Below are positions 27,201 through 37,300 of a DNA stretch of 64,000 nt, piece after piece. Origin of the DNA: Haliclona indistincta (lineage: Eukaryota > Porifera > Demospongiae > Haplosclerida > Chalinidae); NCBI GenBank assembly GCA_964017065.1, contig OZ024788.1:9774047-9838046 (forward strand), read 5' to 3'. The translations under genes were made by a program, and so were the position numbers. Position 1 is the first letter of the stretch. Each line of letters begins with the position of its first letter. Below the pieces are notes generated by a model, which was not told the origin of the DNA, did no database searches, and saw only the letters and a list, made by a program, of their open reading frames with translations.

Positions 27201-27980
27201 TATCGTATGCCTGAAAATTATGTGAATGTCAACCAGTCAATATATCCGGTGGACAGATACCTCACAAGTTTACCTACCGTACAGCTAGATATTTTGGTGG
27301 ACTAAAATTTTGGCGAATTTGGCGAATCGTCAAGCATCCGCCAAAATATTAGTCGCCAAAATCTGTTTTTCTATTACAGCAATACGTGAGCCAGGCGCTG
27401 GGCGCCAAAATATTAGTCGCCAAACGCAAAATCTGGGACATTCGCCAAAATTTTGTCCACCAAAATTTCTAGCTGTACGGTATTTCAGTCATTACTGCTG
27501 TTGTGAATATCATTACACAACTGTGAATATCATTAGCATAGCAGCTCTAATGAAAATGCCCAACGCCATCCAACGGGGTATATTGACAGTTTCATACTCT
27601 TAGGCAATGAACTCTCAACGTCACATGTACTTAGCAGATACTCGCTAGGCAGTTTTTGTATGTATCACTCCATTTTGATTTACATAAATTGGGTTAGGGT
27701 TCAAATCGCCCGTGCTCCATTTGGTTATTTGGTGTTTTACAAGTACTTGTCGCTTTTCTCAATCTCAAAAGTTATGAACGAGACAAATAATTATTATTTA
27801 CTGTCCCACCAATCAGATTTTGTAACTAAATCTGCAAGTTTAGAATGGTTAATAGAGTTTGTGAGACAGCAACCTAATAATAATCTAATTATTACGCTTT
27901 CTTTTACTTTGTTGTAGGGCGCCAGTACATTTGAGAGGGTTCAACAAGCCTTTGAAGTGACAGAACAGGAGACACTATAA
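9296..27980 (+). CDS. SNX4: SNX4-like sorting nexin, 5'-truncated second copy (BAR domain only)
   Basis: Five exons join in phase: 9296-9388, 13739-13838, 24402-24574, 25575-25689 and 27918-27980 (TAA). The first begins in phase 2 after an AG acceptor and encodes YADSVDSYVEEEE and LKEYTGFCDSLR; the second encodes a basic helix (VRRQEILQRQLEKAEEHL). Together with the last three exons they form most of a BAR domain, as in SNX4 (the YTETLK region onward). No PX-domain exon or start codon was found between the duplication junction (8387) and 9296. The copy therefore looks truncated at its 5' side, unless upstream PX exons left of the window splice over the first copy's terminal exons into it. The third intron is 10.5 kb. 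Exon sequence is conserved at protein level with the first copy, so recent origin or continued constraint is likely. It may be untranslated. Confidence 0.66.
9451..9640. mobile_element. Short inverted-repeat element, CAGTGGAACCTC family
   Basis: The left end ACAGTGGAACCTCTCTAAGG and the right end CTAAGATGGGTTCCACTGTA are complementary, giving a 190-bp element in SNX4 intron 1. Internal sequence matches the copies at 403-566 and 22237-22376. The ends resemble Tc1/mariner-type MITEs. Confidence 0.75.
11161..11327. mobile_element. hAT-like MITE with 8-bp target duplication
   Basis: The ends are inverted (TAGGGTTTCATTT at left, AATGAAACCCTG at right). The flanks are TCTGTATG on the left (11153-11160) and TCTGTATA on the right (11328-11335), a near-perfect 8-bp duplication typical of hAT elements. 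Length is about 167 bp, without coding sequence. Confidence 0.65.
12488..12635 (+). repeat. Tandem direct repeat, about 85-bp period
   Basis: GTTTGTTTTGATAGCTAACA followed by the CCTGGTGGAGATTAGCTC phrase occurs twice in direct order with a few differences. It lies within SNX4 intron 1. No function is evident. Confidence 0.75.
16263..16545. mobile_element. Inverted-repeat MITE
   Basis: The left arm (16263-16340) and right arm (16468-16545) are inverted copies. The core GAGAAAAGGGGTCACTTC pairs with GAAGTGACCCCTTTTCTC, and CTGTTCT pairs with AGAACAG at the outer ends. The spacer is about 125 bp with no coding sequence. Confidence 0.75.
20955..21165. mobile_element. Inverted-repeat element
   Basis: The left arm carries CATAGACATGCTGTAGAGG and TTTAGCCCCTCCTTTTTT. 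The right arm carries AAAAAAGGAAGGGCTAAAA and CTATAGCACATCTATGG as its complement. The arms are about 80 bp and imperfect. No coding sequence. Confidence 0.6.
22237..22376. mobile_element. Truncated CAGTGGAACCTC-family element
   Basis: This is the same element as at 403-566, in the second segment copy, but its left end and about 45 bp of flank are missing. GTGGAATTATC runs straight into CTAAGACGGACACC. The deletion is private to this copy. Confidence 0.6.
23156..23236 (+). repeat. CACT microsatellite
   Basis: About 20 CACT units, interrupted by TTACT. The matching place in the first segment copy (about 1341-1372) has far fewer. It creates a false open frame of Ser-Leu-Thr-His repeats. Confidence 0.9.
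23606..24140. mobile_element. Insertion with AACCCTCGGCG inverted ends
   Basis: This block is absent from the first segment copy, where GATTTATTATAATAGG is continuous. The left end is AACCCTCGGCGCATGC, and GCCGAGGGTTT lies near the right end at about 24114-24124, 16 bp inside the boundary. An 86-codon frame at 23793-24053 is not convincing as a gene. The class is uncertain. Confidence 0.55.
27275..27482. mobile_element. TA-flanked MITE present only in segment copy 2
   Basis: The element starts TACCGTACAGCTAG and ends CTAGCTGTACGGTA. The empty site at about 4785 of the first copy reads TTTACCTATTTCAG, so a TA dinucleotide is duplicated. Internal repeats of TTTTGGCGA and CGCCAAAAT lie just inside the ends. 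TA target duplication indicates a Tc1/mariner-type non-autonomous element. Confidence 0.8.
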
Positions 27981-28465
27981 ATATTGATTGAAACTATGTC
28001 ACATTTTTATGTTCAGATAAGAAGATTCTAGACACTAATGAATGATTATTAGAGATGTATAAATTAATTTCCAAGCTGTAATTATTACAAATATTTTGTT
28101 TCAATTTCAATGATTTAAACACTATTAGTATGTGATAGGGCAGATTGTGATACAATGAAAGATTACACTCTTAAAGAGTCTTTGTTTACAAATAAGTGAA
28201 AGATGACAAACATCTAGATTCTAGGAGAATTCATGAATGATTTATTCACAGCTTTGGTGGGGCAGTAAGAAATAAGAGTTACTCAATGGACCTCAAGACG
28301 CACTTTACGACTGTTTTTAACATCCAGAGAGAGTGAGAGAATCATAACTTTTCTAGAACATGAAGAAATAAGAGTTACTCATACTACTGCTGAAGAAGGC
28401 ACAATTCAAGACTTTCAGATTGGTTGTATTCACTAGAATTGGTTGTGTCGGGGGAGTTGAGTCAC

Positions 28466-29472
28466 TCAAACTACTAGATTCACGACTTCAGCTACATCTG
28501 TAGTGAGCGAGTTCATCCAGTTTCGCGTGTCAACGTATCCGCCAACCATTAGCAAGCTAGTGGGGCCTGTCATACACAGAGACATTGAGCTGCGCTGTCC
28601 CACCATTCTCCCGAGCATCCTCCATGCATTTTTGTCCTTTGGTGAATCCGGTATTCTATCAAGCACATAGACAGATGAACTTATCCCATCAGCTGTATCC
28701 ATGCCTTCTTGCTTGTTCACAACTCCACCAAAAACAACTAGTTTTTCATTCACGACTATGCACCCTGAGCGAAAACACGGAGTAGCAATCAGTTCTTTCC
28801 AGATGGCGTCGTTCTGTGCTGTTTTGTTAGAGCAGGAACCCAAAAGTGCTTCAAGCGTACAACTGTAGATGCTTCCAACTGCCCCTGTATTAGTTAGGCC
28901 TCCTGTCAGGAATATTCTGGTGCTTGACGACGCAATAGACATGAAGTTGACGGGTTTGGGGAAATCACAAGCTGTGAGCCACTGTTTACTGCTAGTGTCC
29001 AGAACCTCGACTGTGTTCAAGTAGCTGTTTCTGTTCCCGATCCCGCGCCCACCACGACCAGGTAGCCAGAGATGGTTGTAGCAGAAGTACAGCTTCTCTT
29101 AGTCGGCATAGGAGGATACCTGTTGTGCGACCACTTTTCAATGGACTCCTCGAAGCTAACCAGCGCGTCTGACATCTGTGAAGAAAGCAAACTGACGCCT
29201 CCAATCACAGTAACATGGTCGCCAACAAGGGCGAGACTGAACGTGTGGTAGGCAGTGGTGGGAAGGCGCGACCAGGAGTCCCTCGCTACGTTGAACTTGA
29301 ACACAGTTCTGTTGACGTCTGTCTTGCCCGTGTTGCCTCCTCCGACGTACACAGCTGTTCTCTTGGCGTCTGAGACCACGTGTGGTCGTACCATGCCGCT
29401 GGGAATGGACGCCATACCTCTCCACAAAAGTGCGTCTCTCCACAGAGAAGACTGCGCGGACTCGTCTGCCAT
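28466..29472 (-). pseudogene. Kelch-repeat beta-propeller gene, second copy with one frameshift
   Basis: This intronless frame runs from ATG at 29472 to TGA at 28466-28468. Apart from one 2-bp insertion it would give about 334 residues arranged as six kelch blades: AVYVGGGNTGKTDVNRTVF, VTVIGGVSLLSSQ, YLVVVGG, IFLTGGLTNTG, KLVVFGGVVN and LLMVGGYVDTRNW. Each has the double glycine and a following aromatic or Trp strand. The insertion is at about 29045-29048, where GGGCGCGGG replaces the GGGCGGG of the first copy; it shifts the frame in blade three. A single-site error in the assembly could explain it, so this copy may be functional. It is divergent from the orphan gene at 29697, with 225 bp between starts. 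A cytoplasmic scaffold role is inference. Confidence 0.75.
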
Positions 29473-29575
29473 TGCCTAGAACTTGACCGGCTAGTCGATA
29501 CTACGACAAAGACTGACTGTGTAATCTGGTAAACTAGAAACAATTTCACTTTTCGGGTTTCCACCTACTGTAGCT

Positions 29576-29600
29576 CTTCCGGTTGCTTCGATATAAATAC
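29576..29600 (+). promoter_or_regulatory. Core promoter of orphan gene copy 2
   Basis: CTTCCGG near 29576 and TATAAAT at 29592-29598, 105 bp upstream of the ATG, have the same layout as copy 1. The 225-bp space to the divergent kelch start suggests a shared or bidirectional control region. Confidence 0.6.
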
Positions 29601-29696
29601 ACCGTTCAAGTTGTCACATCTCAACTCAACCATCATAACCTATCAAGTATAATAGTTCCTGAACCAAAGCTAGTACCTAGTCTTATATAATCCGTT

Positions 29697-30511
29697 ATGG
29701 CTCCTTTACCAGTAATTCCATTTATCCTAACTGTAATGGCAGCAGTCAACCCAAAACCTTTGCACAGAGAGCTCAGTAGCCTGAGTGGTGCAGTACCAAT
29801 CTTCAGATGTGGCAGTCCAAGTAAGTCAACAATCCACTCACTCAGTCAAGCACATAGAGCACAGATAGCCTGCACACAGCTTGTGCAATAATAATTTACA
29901 TCATTCTTTCTCCTTCTCTAGTTCCATTGTTTGCTGAACTATACAGAGGACCACTAACCAATCAAGCTAAAATATTTGGAAAAGCTACTTTTGGAGGTGT
30001 CTCGATCAGATTTTACTGGACAGTACAGAGAAAAGATGACGGCACTGCATCTATAGCTGTCACAAAAGTAAGTTAATACCTTTAAAGTTACTAAAATGAC
30101 ACTATTACTGCAATGCATAACCTCTACTGATAGTTATCTGCAGTAAGTTCATTCTCTGTTTCTTTCTCTCAGAATTCTGATGATGCCTCTATCTTTGTCT
30201 TGAAGACAGAACAAGGTGATATTCACGAGGGAGGACGATTCAATATTGAGCTTGCTGCATCAGGATCACAACCAGCATTACTTGTTGAGACTGAAATTTT
30301 TCCCGGAGCAAATCCCGGACATTGTTCACTTCACAATCTAGTTGCTAAACCAGCATCACTTTCACGAGCAATCGATAGATATCAGCAGATTGAACAAGAA
30401 TCCAGTGGAGCAGAAGAGTCGACTCCTCAAAGCAGTGTAGACTACACTAACTATCCAGTCATGGGCATTGCTGCACCAAACTACTGCTCACAGAACCCTC
30501 AAAACTGTTAG
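29697..30511 (+). CDS. Orphan four-cysteine protein, copy 2
   Basis: Exons 29697-29820, 29922-30067 and 30173-30511 (TAG) give 202 residues. The product differs from copy 1 at a single position I could see, GPLTNQAKIFGK instead of GPLTNEAKIFGK. Exon phases (1 and 0) and splice sites are the same. Copy 2 belongs to the second duplicated segment, so its close match to copy 1 reflects the segmental duplication, whereas copies 3 and 4 are older or partly converted. The family is unrecognised. A small secreted or membrane-associated strand-rich protein is possible but unproven. Confidence 0.78.
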
Positions 30512-31199
30512 AAAATAGCACAACTGACTCAAATAGCACAAATGACTCAAATAGGATATTATTACAATCGTGTTTATTTATGTATCTATTTATTTTAACT
30601 CATTCACTTTCTATTGTAAAATTGCAAATGATGAAATACACTTTACAGTCAACTTATTCTCTGGACATTATAATCACAAGGGCACTGCACGTACACTTTA
30701 TTGTTCGCTGTGCCAGCTGTGCCTCAACTTAGTCACAGCATAAGCACTGAGAATACTGACGAATCAAAAGATAGAATTAAGTTTCGTAGTTTTTGCTTCA
30801 TGCATGGATAACTTCAACATCAAGCCTTTGGTCATACAATAGTCATTCACCCTGGGCGAAAACTTGGAACCACCAGCCGACGATCTATCCGCTGGATCTA
30901 TGGATCACCACATGATAATCGATTTAGCCTGTGCTGCAGCACCGAACTTGACGCTGATCGACGGTGGTACCCACTCAGCCGCCACGGTACCGGTTTAGTA
31001 GTAGTGACATCTGCAATAAATCTATACATCTGCTGAACTTCAGTTGAAATCACGTTGACACGTTTCCTTGCCTACACCGGCCTCTCGCAGTCACGCTTCT
31101 CGTACAAAGCTATGACTGTAGGTCTAACGGTGTAGATTCTACGTCATGAATTTGTATTATGGGACATAATTATTCCAAATTCCTGGTACAAGTGCCGCT

Positions 31200-31226
31200 T
31201 CCGGGTACTGACCAAGCTGGTATAAA
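31200..31226 (+). promoter_or_regulatory. Core promoter of orphan gene copy 3
   Basis: CTTCCGGG near 31198 and TATAAA at 31221-31226, 105 bp before the ATG, are followed by GTGGTCACAGCTCAATTC, matching the probable start region of the other copies. Confidence 0.6.
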
Positions 31227-31325
31227 GGCGAACTGCAAGTGGTCACAGCTCAATTCAACCACTGCAAACAAGCATAGTATCTGAACTAAACAGTATTCTT
31301 AATTATAGGCAGTTCTGTTACTAAT

Positions 31326-32151
31326 ATGGCTCCTTTGCCAGTGATTCCATTTATCCTAACTGTAATGGCTGCAGTCAATCAAAAACCTTTGCACAGAGAG
31401 CTCAGTAGCCTCAGTGGAGCAGTACCAATATTCAGATGTGGCAGTCCAAGTAAGTCAGCACTGCATGATCAATTCACTATATCAACCACCGGCATCATAG
31501 CCATGATAGCCTGCTTGACTTACCAATAATTTTACATAATTCTTTCTCCTTCTCTAGTTCCATTGTTTGCTGAACTGTACAGAGGACCACTAACCAATGA
31601 AGCTAAAATATTTGGAAAAGCTACTTTTGGAGGTGTCTCAATCAGATTTTACTGGACAGTACAAAGAAAAGATGATGGCACTGCATCTATAGCTGTCACT
31701 AAAGTAAGTTAAGACCTGCATATACATGTACATCTGCTAAAGTAAGACTATTAGTGTAAGCATGTTAACTGTGTACACTACAGTAAGTTCAATCTCTGTT
31801 TCTTTCTCTCAGAATTCTGATGATGCCTCTATCTTTGTCTTGAAGACAGAACAAGGTGATATTCACGAGGGAGGACGATTCAATATTGAGCTAGCTGCAT
31901 CAGGATCACAACCAGCATTACTTGTTGAGACTGAAGTACTCCATGGAGTAAATCCCGGACACTGTTCACTTCACAATCTAGTTGCTAAACCAGCATCACT
32001 TACACGAGCAATCGATAGATATCAGCAGATTGAACAAGAATCCAGTGGAGCAGAAGAGTCAACTCCTCAAAGCAGTGTAGACTACACTAACTATCCAGTC
32101 ATGGGAATTGCTGCACCAAACTATTGCTCACAGAACTCTAAAAACTGTTAG
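31326..32151 (+). CDS. Orphan four-cysteine protein, copy 3
   Basis: Exons 31326-31449, 31558-31703 and 31813-32151 (TAG) give 202 residues with the same phases as the other copies. It differs from copies 1-2 mainly in the exon-3 patch (EVLHGVNPGHCSLHN) and at the tail (CSQNSKNC); most other residues, and many silent sites, are unchanged. Introns and the 3' flank diverge more than the exons do. No recognisable domain. Confidence 0.78.
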
Positions 32152-32930
32152 AAAATAGCACAAACGACTCAAATAGCACAAACGACTCAAATAGGATAAT
32201 TTATTACAATCATATTAAATTTTATGTATTATTTATTTTTAATTCACTTCTCTCTCATATAATTGCAATTTGCAAATGAAAAAGTTCAGTAAAGTCAGAA
32301 TGATATTATATCAGATGCTCTGTGCTTGCAACCAATTGCAAGATTACGCTTTTGAGCTCGTGCACGTGATCCGCTGTTTCCAATCCCTGGCCCGTTATCA
32401 TGAACACAAAAATTATTCGATAGCTGGATAAGCCTCAACTGCGGTTGAAGATCTATGGCCGAATTTCAGCCAAACTAGGGAGATTGTAAACTAACAAATT
32501 ACAAGAAATCAGAACCACAAATTAGATAATTAATAAAGTGCCAGAGAGATGTAGAAGCATGCTTCATTAGGAACCGAGACAAGATACCGGATAAAGAGCC
32601 ATCTGGATGGTGTGCATAGTTCTGCAAACACTGAGTAGTTCTGATTACGATGACCAATTCGCTCGAAAAACTGAAGGCTCTAGTCGGCTCACAACCAAGA
32701 ACATAACGAAGATGGAACACGTATAAGTACGCGTCTGTGATCATCTTCCCCGGGCCGCCACGCCAGGTGCATGCTCCTCTCGCTTCTTGAAGGACTTTCC
32801 AACAAAACGGGGTAGCTTAGTACTACATGTACAACGTTTACGTCATGCGAGCAGGCTGGTTGCATCACATTTTCCCGGCCGAATTCCTATGATTTCCACA
32901 GCTTCAAGGTACATGTACAAGTTCTTCCGC
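32152..32930. other. Intergenic, orphan copies 3 to 4
   Basis: AT-rich spacer. No kelch remnant and no coding frame with recognisable features were found on either strand, unlike the intergenic regions of copies 1 and 2. Confidence 0.5.
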
Positions 32931-32950
32931 CTGGTCAACTGGTATATAAA
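32925..32950 (+). promoter_or_regulatory. Core promoter of orphan gene copy 4
   Basis: CTTCCGCC near 32924 and TATAAA at 32945-32950, 100 bp before the ATG, are followed by GTGGTCACAGTTCAACTC. The spacing and order match the other three copies, with a weaker CTTCCG box. Confidence 0.55.
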
Positions 32951-33044
32951 GTCGAAGTGGTCACAGTTCAACTCATCCACTGCAAAGTATACAATCTGAA
33001 CCAAAGCTAGTACTGACCTAGTGACCTATAGTCTTATTACAATT

Positions 33045-33888
33045 ATGGCTCCTTTACCAGTAATTCCATTTATATTAACCATAATTGCTGCAGTAAATCA
33101 AACTTCTAAACCTTTCCATCAAGAGCTCAGCATGCTCAGTAGCCTCAGTGCTGCTGGACCAACCTTCATATGTAGCGGAGGACCAAGTAAGTCAGCAATT
33201 CATGTCTCTCAGCCTGTATATGAGTTATCACTGAATGCTGCATTGCCATTTTTACTGTTGGTCTTTTTCTTTCTTAATTCTCCTTCTCTAGTTCCATTGT
33301 TTGCTGAACTGTACAGAGGACCACTAACCAATCAAGCTAAAATATTTGGAAAAGTTACTTTTGGAGGTGTCACAAATAGAGTTTACTGGACAGTACAGAG
33401 AAAAGATGATGGCACTGCATCTATAGCTGTCACAGAAGTAAGTTAAGACCTGCAATATGCATGTAGTACATCTGCTATTACTGTAAGCTCTATGCTGCAT
33501 GTTAACTGTGTACACTACAGTAAGTTCATTCTCTGTTTCTTTCTCTCAGAATTCTGCTGATGCCTCTATCTTTGTCTTGAAGACAGAACAAGGTGATATT
33601 CACGAGGGAGGACGATTCAATATTGAGCTTGCTGCATCAGGATCACAACCAGCATTACTTGTTGAGACTGAAGTGTTCCATGAAGCAACTCCCAGATATT
33701 GTTCACTTCAGAAACTAGCAGCTAAACCAGCATCACTTTCACGAGCAATCGATAGATATCAGCAGATTGAACAAGAATCCAGTGGAGCAGAAGAGTCGAC
33801 TCCTCAAAGCAGTGTAGACTACACTAACTATCCAGTCATGGGCATTGCTGCACCAAACTACTGCTCACAAAAACCCCAAAACTGTTAG
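33045..33888 (+). CDS. Orphan four-cysteine protein, copy 4 (most divergent)
   Basis: Exons 33045-33186, 33292-33437 and 33550-33888 (TAG) give 208 residues. Exon 1 is 18 bases longer than in the other copies (TSKPFHQELSMLSSLSAAG region) and carries CSGGP instead of RCGSP. The exon-3 patch reads EVFHEATPRYCSLQKLAAK, while the flanking residues and the acidic tail are the same as in the paralogues. AATAAA at 33981-33986 is a likely polyadenylation signal. It lies about 400 bp upstream of the RUNDC3-like gene on the same strand. Confidence 0.78.
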
Positions 33889-34303
33889 AAATTTCTTATG
33901 ACCATTAGCTCAGATAGGATATATTACATGAATCATGATAGGCGTTTTTTTTTCTAACTCGTTCACTTTTCACTAGACTAAATAAAATGTAAAAGTATGT
34001 CATAACCAGTGTCTCTCGTACCGACGTTGCACGTGGCGCTGTCAAAATAGCTGATCTGTTGCAGTCTTCCAAAAGCGTCTGTACCAACAGACGGCTCAGT
34101 CGTCTGTGATGCTAGTCTGACACTTTCACTACAGTTGCACTCTATCGTTTCATTGGACGTACGTACAGAGCGCTCTCTGCTCTCGGCTTCTGCAAAGCCG
34201 TGCATTTACGGGAGAGATTACGGACTTGATTTCTCACTCCGGAAATCTGAAATAATCCAAACGTGTACGGAAGAGAAAGGTGATCGTGTCCAGCTAGCTC
34301 GAA

Positions 34304-37300
34304 ATGCAGAGCCATTTTCAGCCCTTGCCGTTGAATTCTCCCGAGAAGACAGAAGAGACAAGAAAAATGGACAAGCACTTTGGCGCTCAGCTTTTTGTGC
34401 AGAGAAAAAACCTCCTCGCCATAAACAGGTGACATTGTTTATAGAACGAGGCGGTCCCTTTGATTACAACCCAACACAGAATGTGCGTCAAGTCACTAGT
34501 CGATAAATCTGCCTTTGAGGTGATCGGTGATGACTGCCCACATCTCAGGAACCTCTGCAATTCACTGGAGCACGTGCTCACACACAGATTACAACGTACG
34601 TGTGCATTTCCTCAAACACGACCTCTTCTTAACTTTCAACTATCTCTTATCACCACATTCTCTCTCTTTCCACTGTGTTTTATCGCACACTAAATTTTAG
34701 TTTCTCTTGTGTATGGTATGTTTTCATCCCTGAAAGCAAACCTGCTTGCCTCTCATCTTCATGTAATCTCTTATCACCTATCTCTCTGTGTCAACAACCA
34801 CATCACCACAATAACATAACCACATGTACATTTTCGTGTACAATAAGTAGTGAGACATTTTCTGACTTGCAATGCAAGACTTGAAAGTTCACAGGGGCTG
34901 AAGACATCAGATATCTTATATACTGATGTGTTCAGTTTCTGGTGTATAAAAACCGTCCAGTGTTCTTGTTAGGCTTTTTGAGGCATTCCCCACTTTGAAC
35001 TGTACGTGGACATGTACAGTCAACCGGGGCTATTCCGACTCCACGTACAAATCCAATTGGAACGTGATTTCGATCGTCGAAATAGCCCCGCTAGCCTTAC
35101 TTTCTCTTTTCGCTTATAGCATAAAAATGGTAGCGCGCACATGGTTAAAACAAGAACCAACGTGTTCAGCAGACAATTTCCTTTACAACCCTACTAGTCT
35201 TGAGCAGCCACGAGTAAGTGCGTCGCTGTAGAGATCGAAAAACGGAGCCAGAATTCAGCCGTCGAAATAGCCCCTCGAAGGTTCACGAACTAAAAAGGTC
35301 GATTTGGCAAAATTGTTAAACTTACTGATTCAAATTCTAAAGATCTAGGTGAAAAATAGGCGCTAGAATCGATCGGTAAAAGTTCCAGGTCGATCCAATG
35401 TTCGTGAACAAAGTTACAACTGTATAAACGAAAACTAAACACTGTAACGCCAAAACGCATCGGAATAGCCCCGGTTGACTGTATAATCCCTCTGGACTAA
35501 ACTGTCAAGTGGAACAATGCCTAATCTTAGAGCTTGTGATATATATTTTGACATCTTTAAAAATCATTATAAGAACAATCAAATTTTTGGGACGTAGAGG
35601 CTCTACAAATTTAATTTGTGTAAAAAAGGCAAGGATCAAATTATCAATCAATAGGTATCTCATGACTATGAAATATTTGAAACACACTGTATATGGAGGG
35701 GAATTTCCCCACAAAAACTATCTGGATTTCCCCCAACATGACCAGGATTAAGTTGTATGATCCTTCCTTTTCAGATAGAAAAACTGAAATGTGGACACCA
35801 TATTCAAACATGCTTAGTGTAGGCACGGTTTAACCCCTGAAGTGCAGACACGCCCATTACTGTGGGTTGCTATCTCTCAGAAAACTGGACACTTTCAATC
35901 TGCTTATATAGAATAAAATAACAATGCCCAATAGGTAGACAGTTTTTCTACCTGAAAAGGAATTGGTGATGGTCATATTGGGGAAAACCCAGATAGATTT
36001 TTGTGGGAAATTCCCCTCCATATACAGCGTTTCAAATATTTCATGGATGTGTGCTACCAATTAGTTTATAATTTGATCCTTGCCTTTTTTCACACACCTC
36101 ACTCACTCTCTCACTCTCTTACTCACCCGCCCACTCACTCTCATACATTTCTACAGCTCGGTGGTCACTGTTTGGCTCCGATGGTCCGTCCTACTGGTAC
36201 ACCATCCAGCAGTACGGCCCTCCTCATACTGTGGGTTCTATTGAAGACATGGAGAACGTCTTGAGTGACTTAGGAAAGGTACGTCGTTGCTCTAATTATC
36301 TGTTCATGCAAGTAATATTAGAGATAGTGTATAGAATTGGTATTGTACAGCAGTTTGAAGAGATCTTGCTGAGAACCGATCACGTGCGCCATTGCACATA
36401 AGATCGCTTCTCATTTTTGTGTTGCTCTGCTCAAATTGCCGTTCCATTCTATTAATTGGTACATGTCAGTGTTAATATAATATTTTCTATATCTGTGTTT
36501 TGATTAAAATACTGATTACAAGATGTCATCATAATGTGCTGTGTGTGTGAGTTTATATAATTGTAATAACTGCTTTGTTATTATGCCCATTCTAAGCTAA
36601 TTGTATTATCAAACACTGCTTAGATGTCAAGTTTACACAAGACCATGACATTCCACAAAGCTTATGCAAGATCAGCTACGATCAGCTGTGATATTTATTG
36701 TTTATCTACTCATCTGATAATAGAACACAATGAACATGCTCCTATTGTTTCAACAATGAGTGGTCTGCTGTAAGGGAAATCCTTGTTTGACTGTATTGTA
36801 GCACTTGATGAGGTATTGCATCTGCTGTTCTGTAGATGGCTGCATCTGTACATTATTGTGAAATACATACAGCATTGCAAATTATTTGCAATAAGCACTA
36901 ATGAATGCCTTTATTGCGCTTATTAACTTATATCAAAAATGCACTATTGTGAATGTGGAAGCTATTGAATATTTAATCATGTATAATGGTTTTAGATAAT
37001 GTTGTTGAGGGCTGTTAGAGTGCTATCTATTGCTGAAATCTTGTACTAGTGTATATGGTGCTTTATCTGAGTCGTATTGAGTTCGCAAGAAACTGCAAGG
37101 GACCAAAATGTCAGGCATGATGTACAAAAGCTTCTTTTCTAGCATCTACATGTAATATAAGCTTGCGTATTACACCTGTATATATCTGTGCCTTGTACAT
37201 ATTTATTATGCCTCGGTGGGCGGAGCCACGAGGCATACAGTAGTTCGTCGGTTTGTCATTCATTCATTCATTCATTCTGTCCGCAGGCAGAACTCCGCGT

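Larger units (their letters stand above)
21890..30867. repeat. Duplicated segment A, second copy
   Basis: This matches 1-8386 in the same orientation and gene order. Relative to the first copy it gains an insertion at 23606-24140, a TA-flanked element at 27275-27482 and a longer CACT microsatellite. It lacks the hairpin insertion seen at about 4855-5145 of the first copy and has one rather than two extra 34-bp repeat units. Coding exons differ almost only at silent sites, while introns carry many indels. Confidence 0.85.

Noticed and set aside
27310..27603. 97-codon frame
   Set aside because: Most of it lies inside a TA-flanked MITE absent from the paralogous site.
34135..34506. 123-codon frame near RUNDC3 exon 1
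   Set aside because: It overlaps RUNDC3 exons 1-2 in another frame, and reads through both a donor and an acceptor supported by homology.
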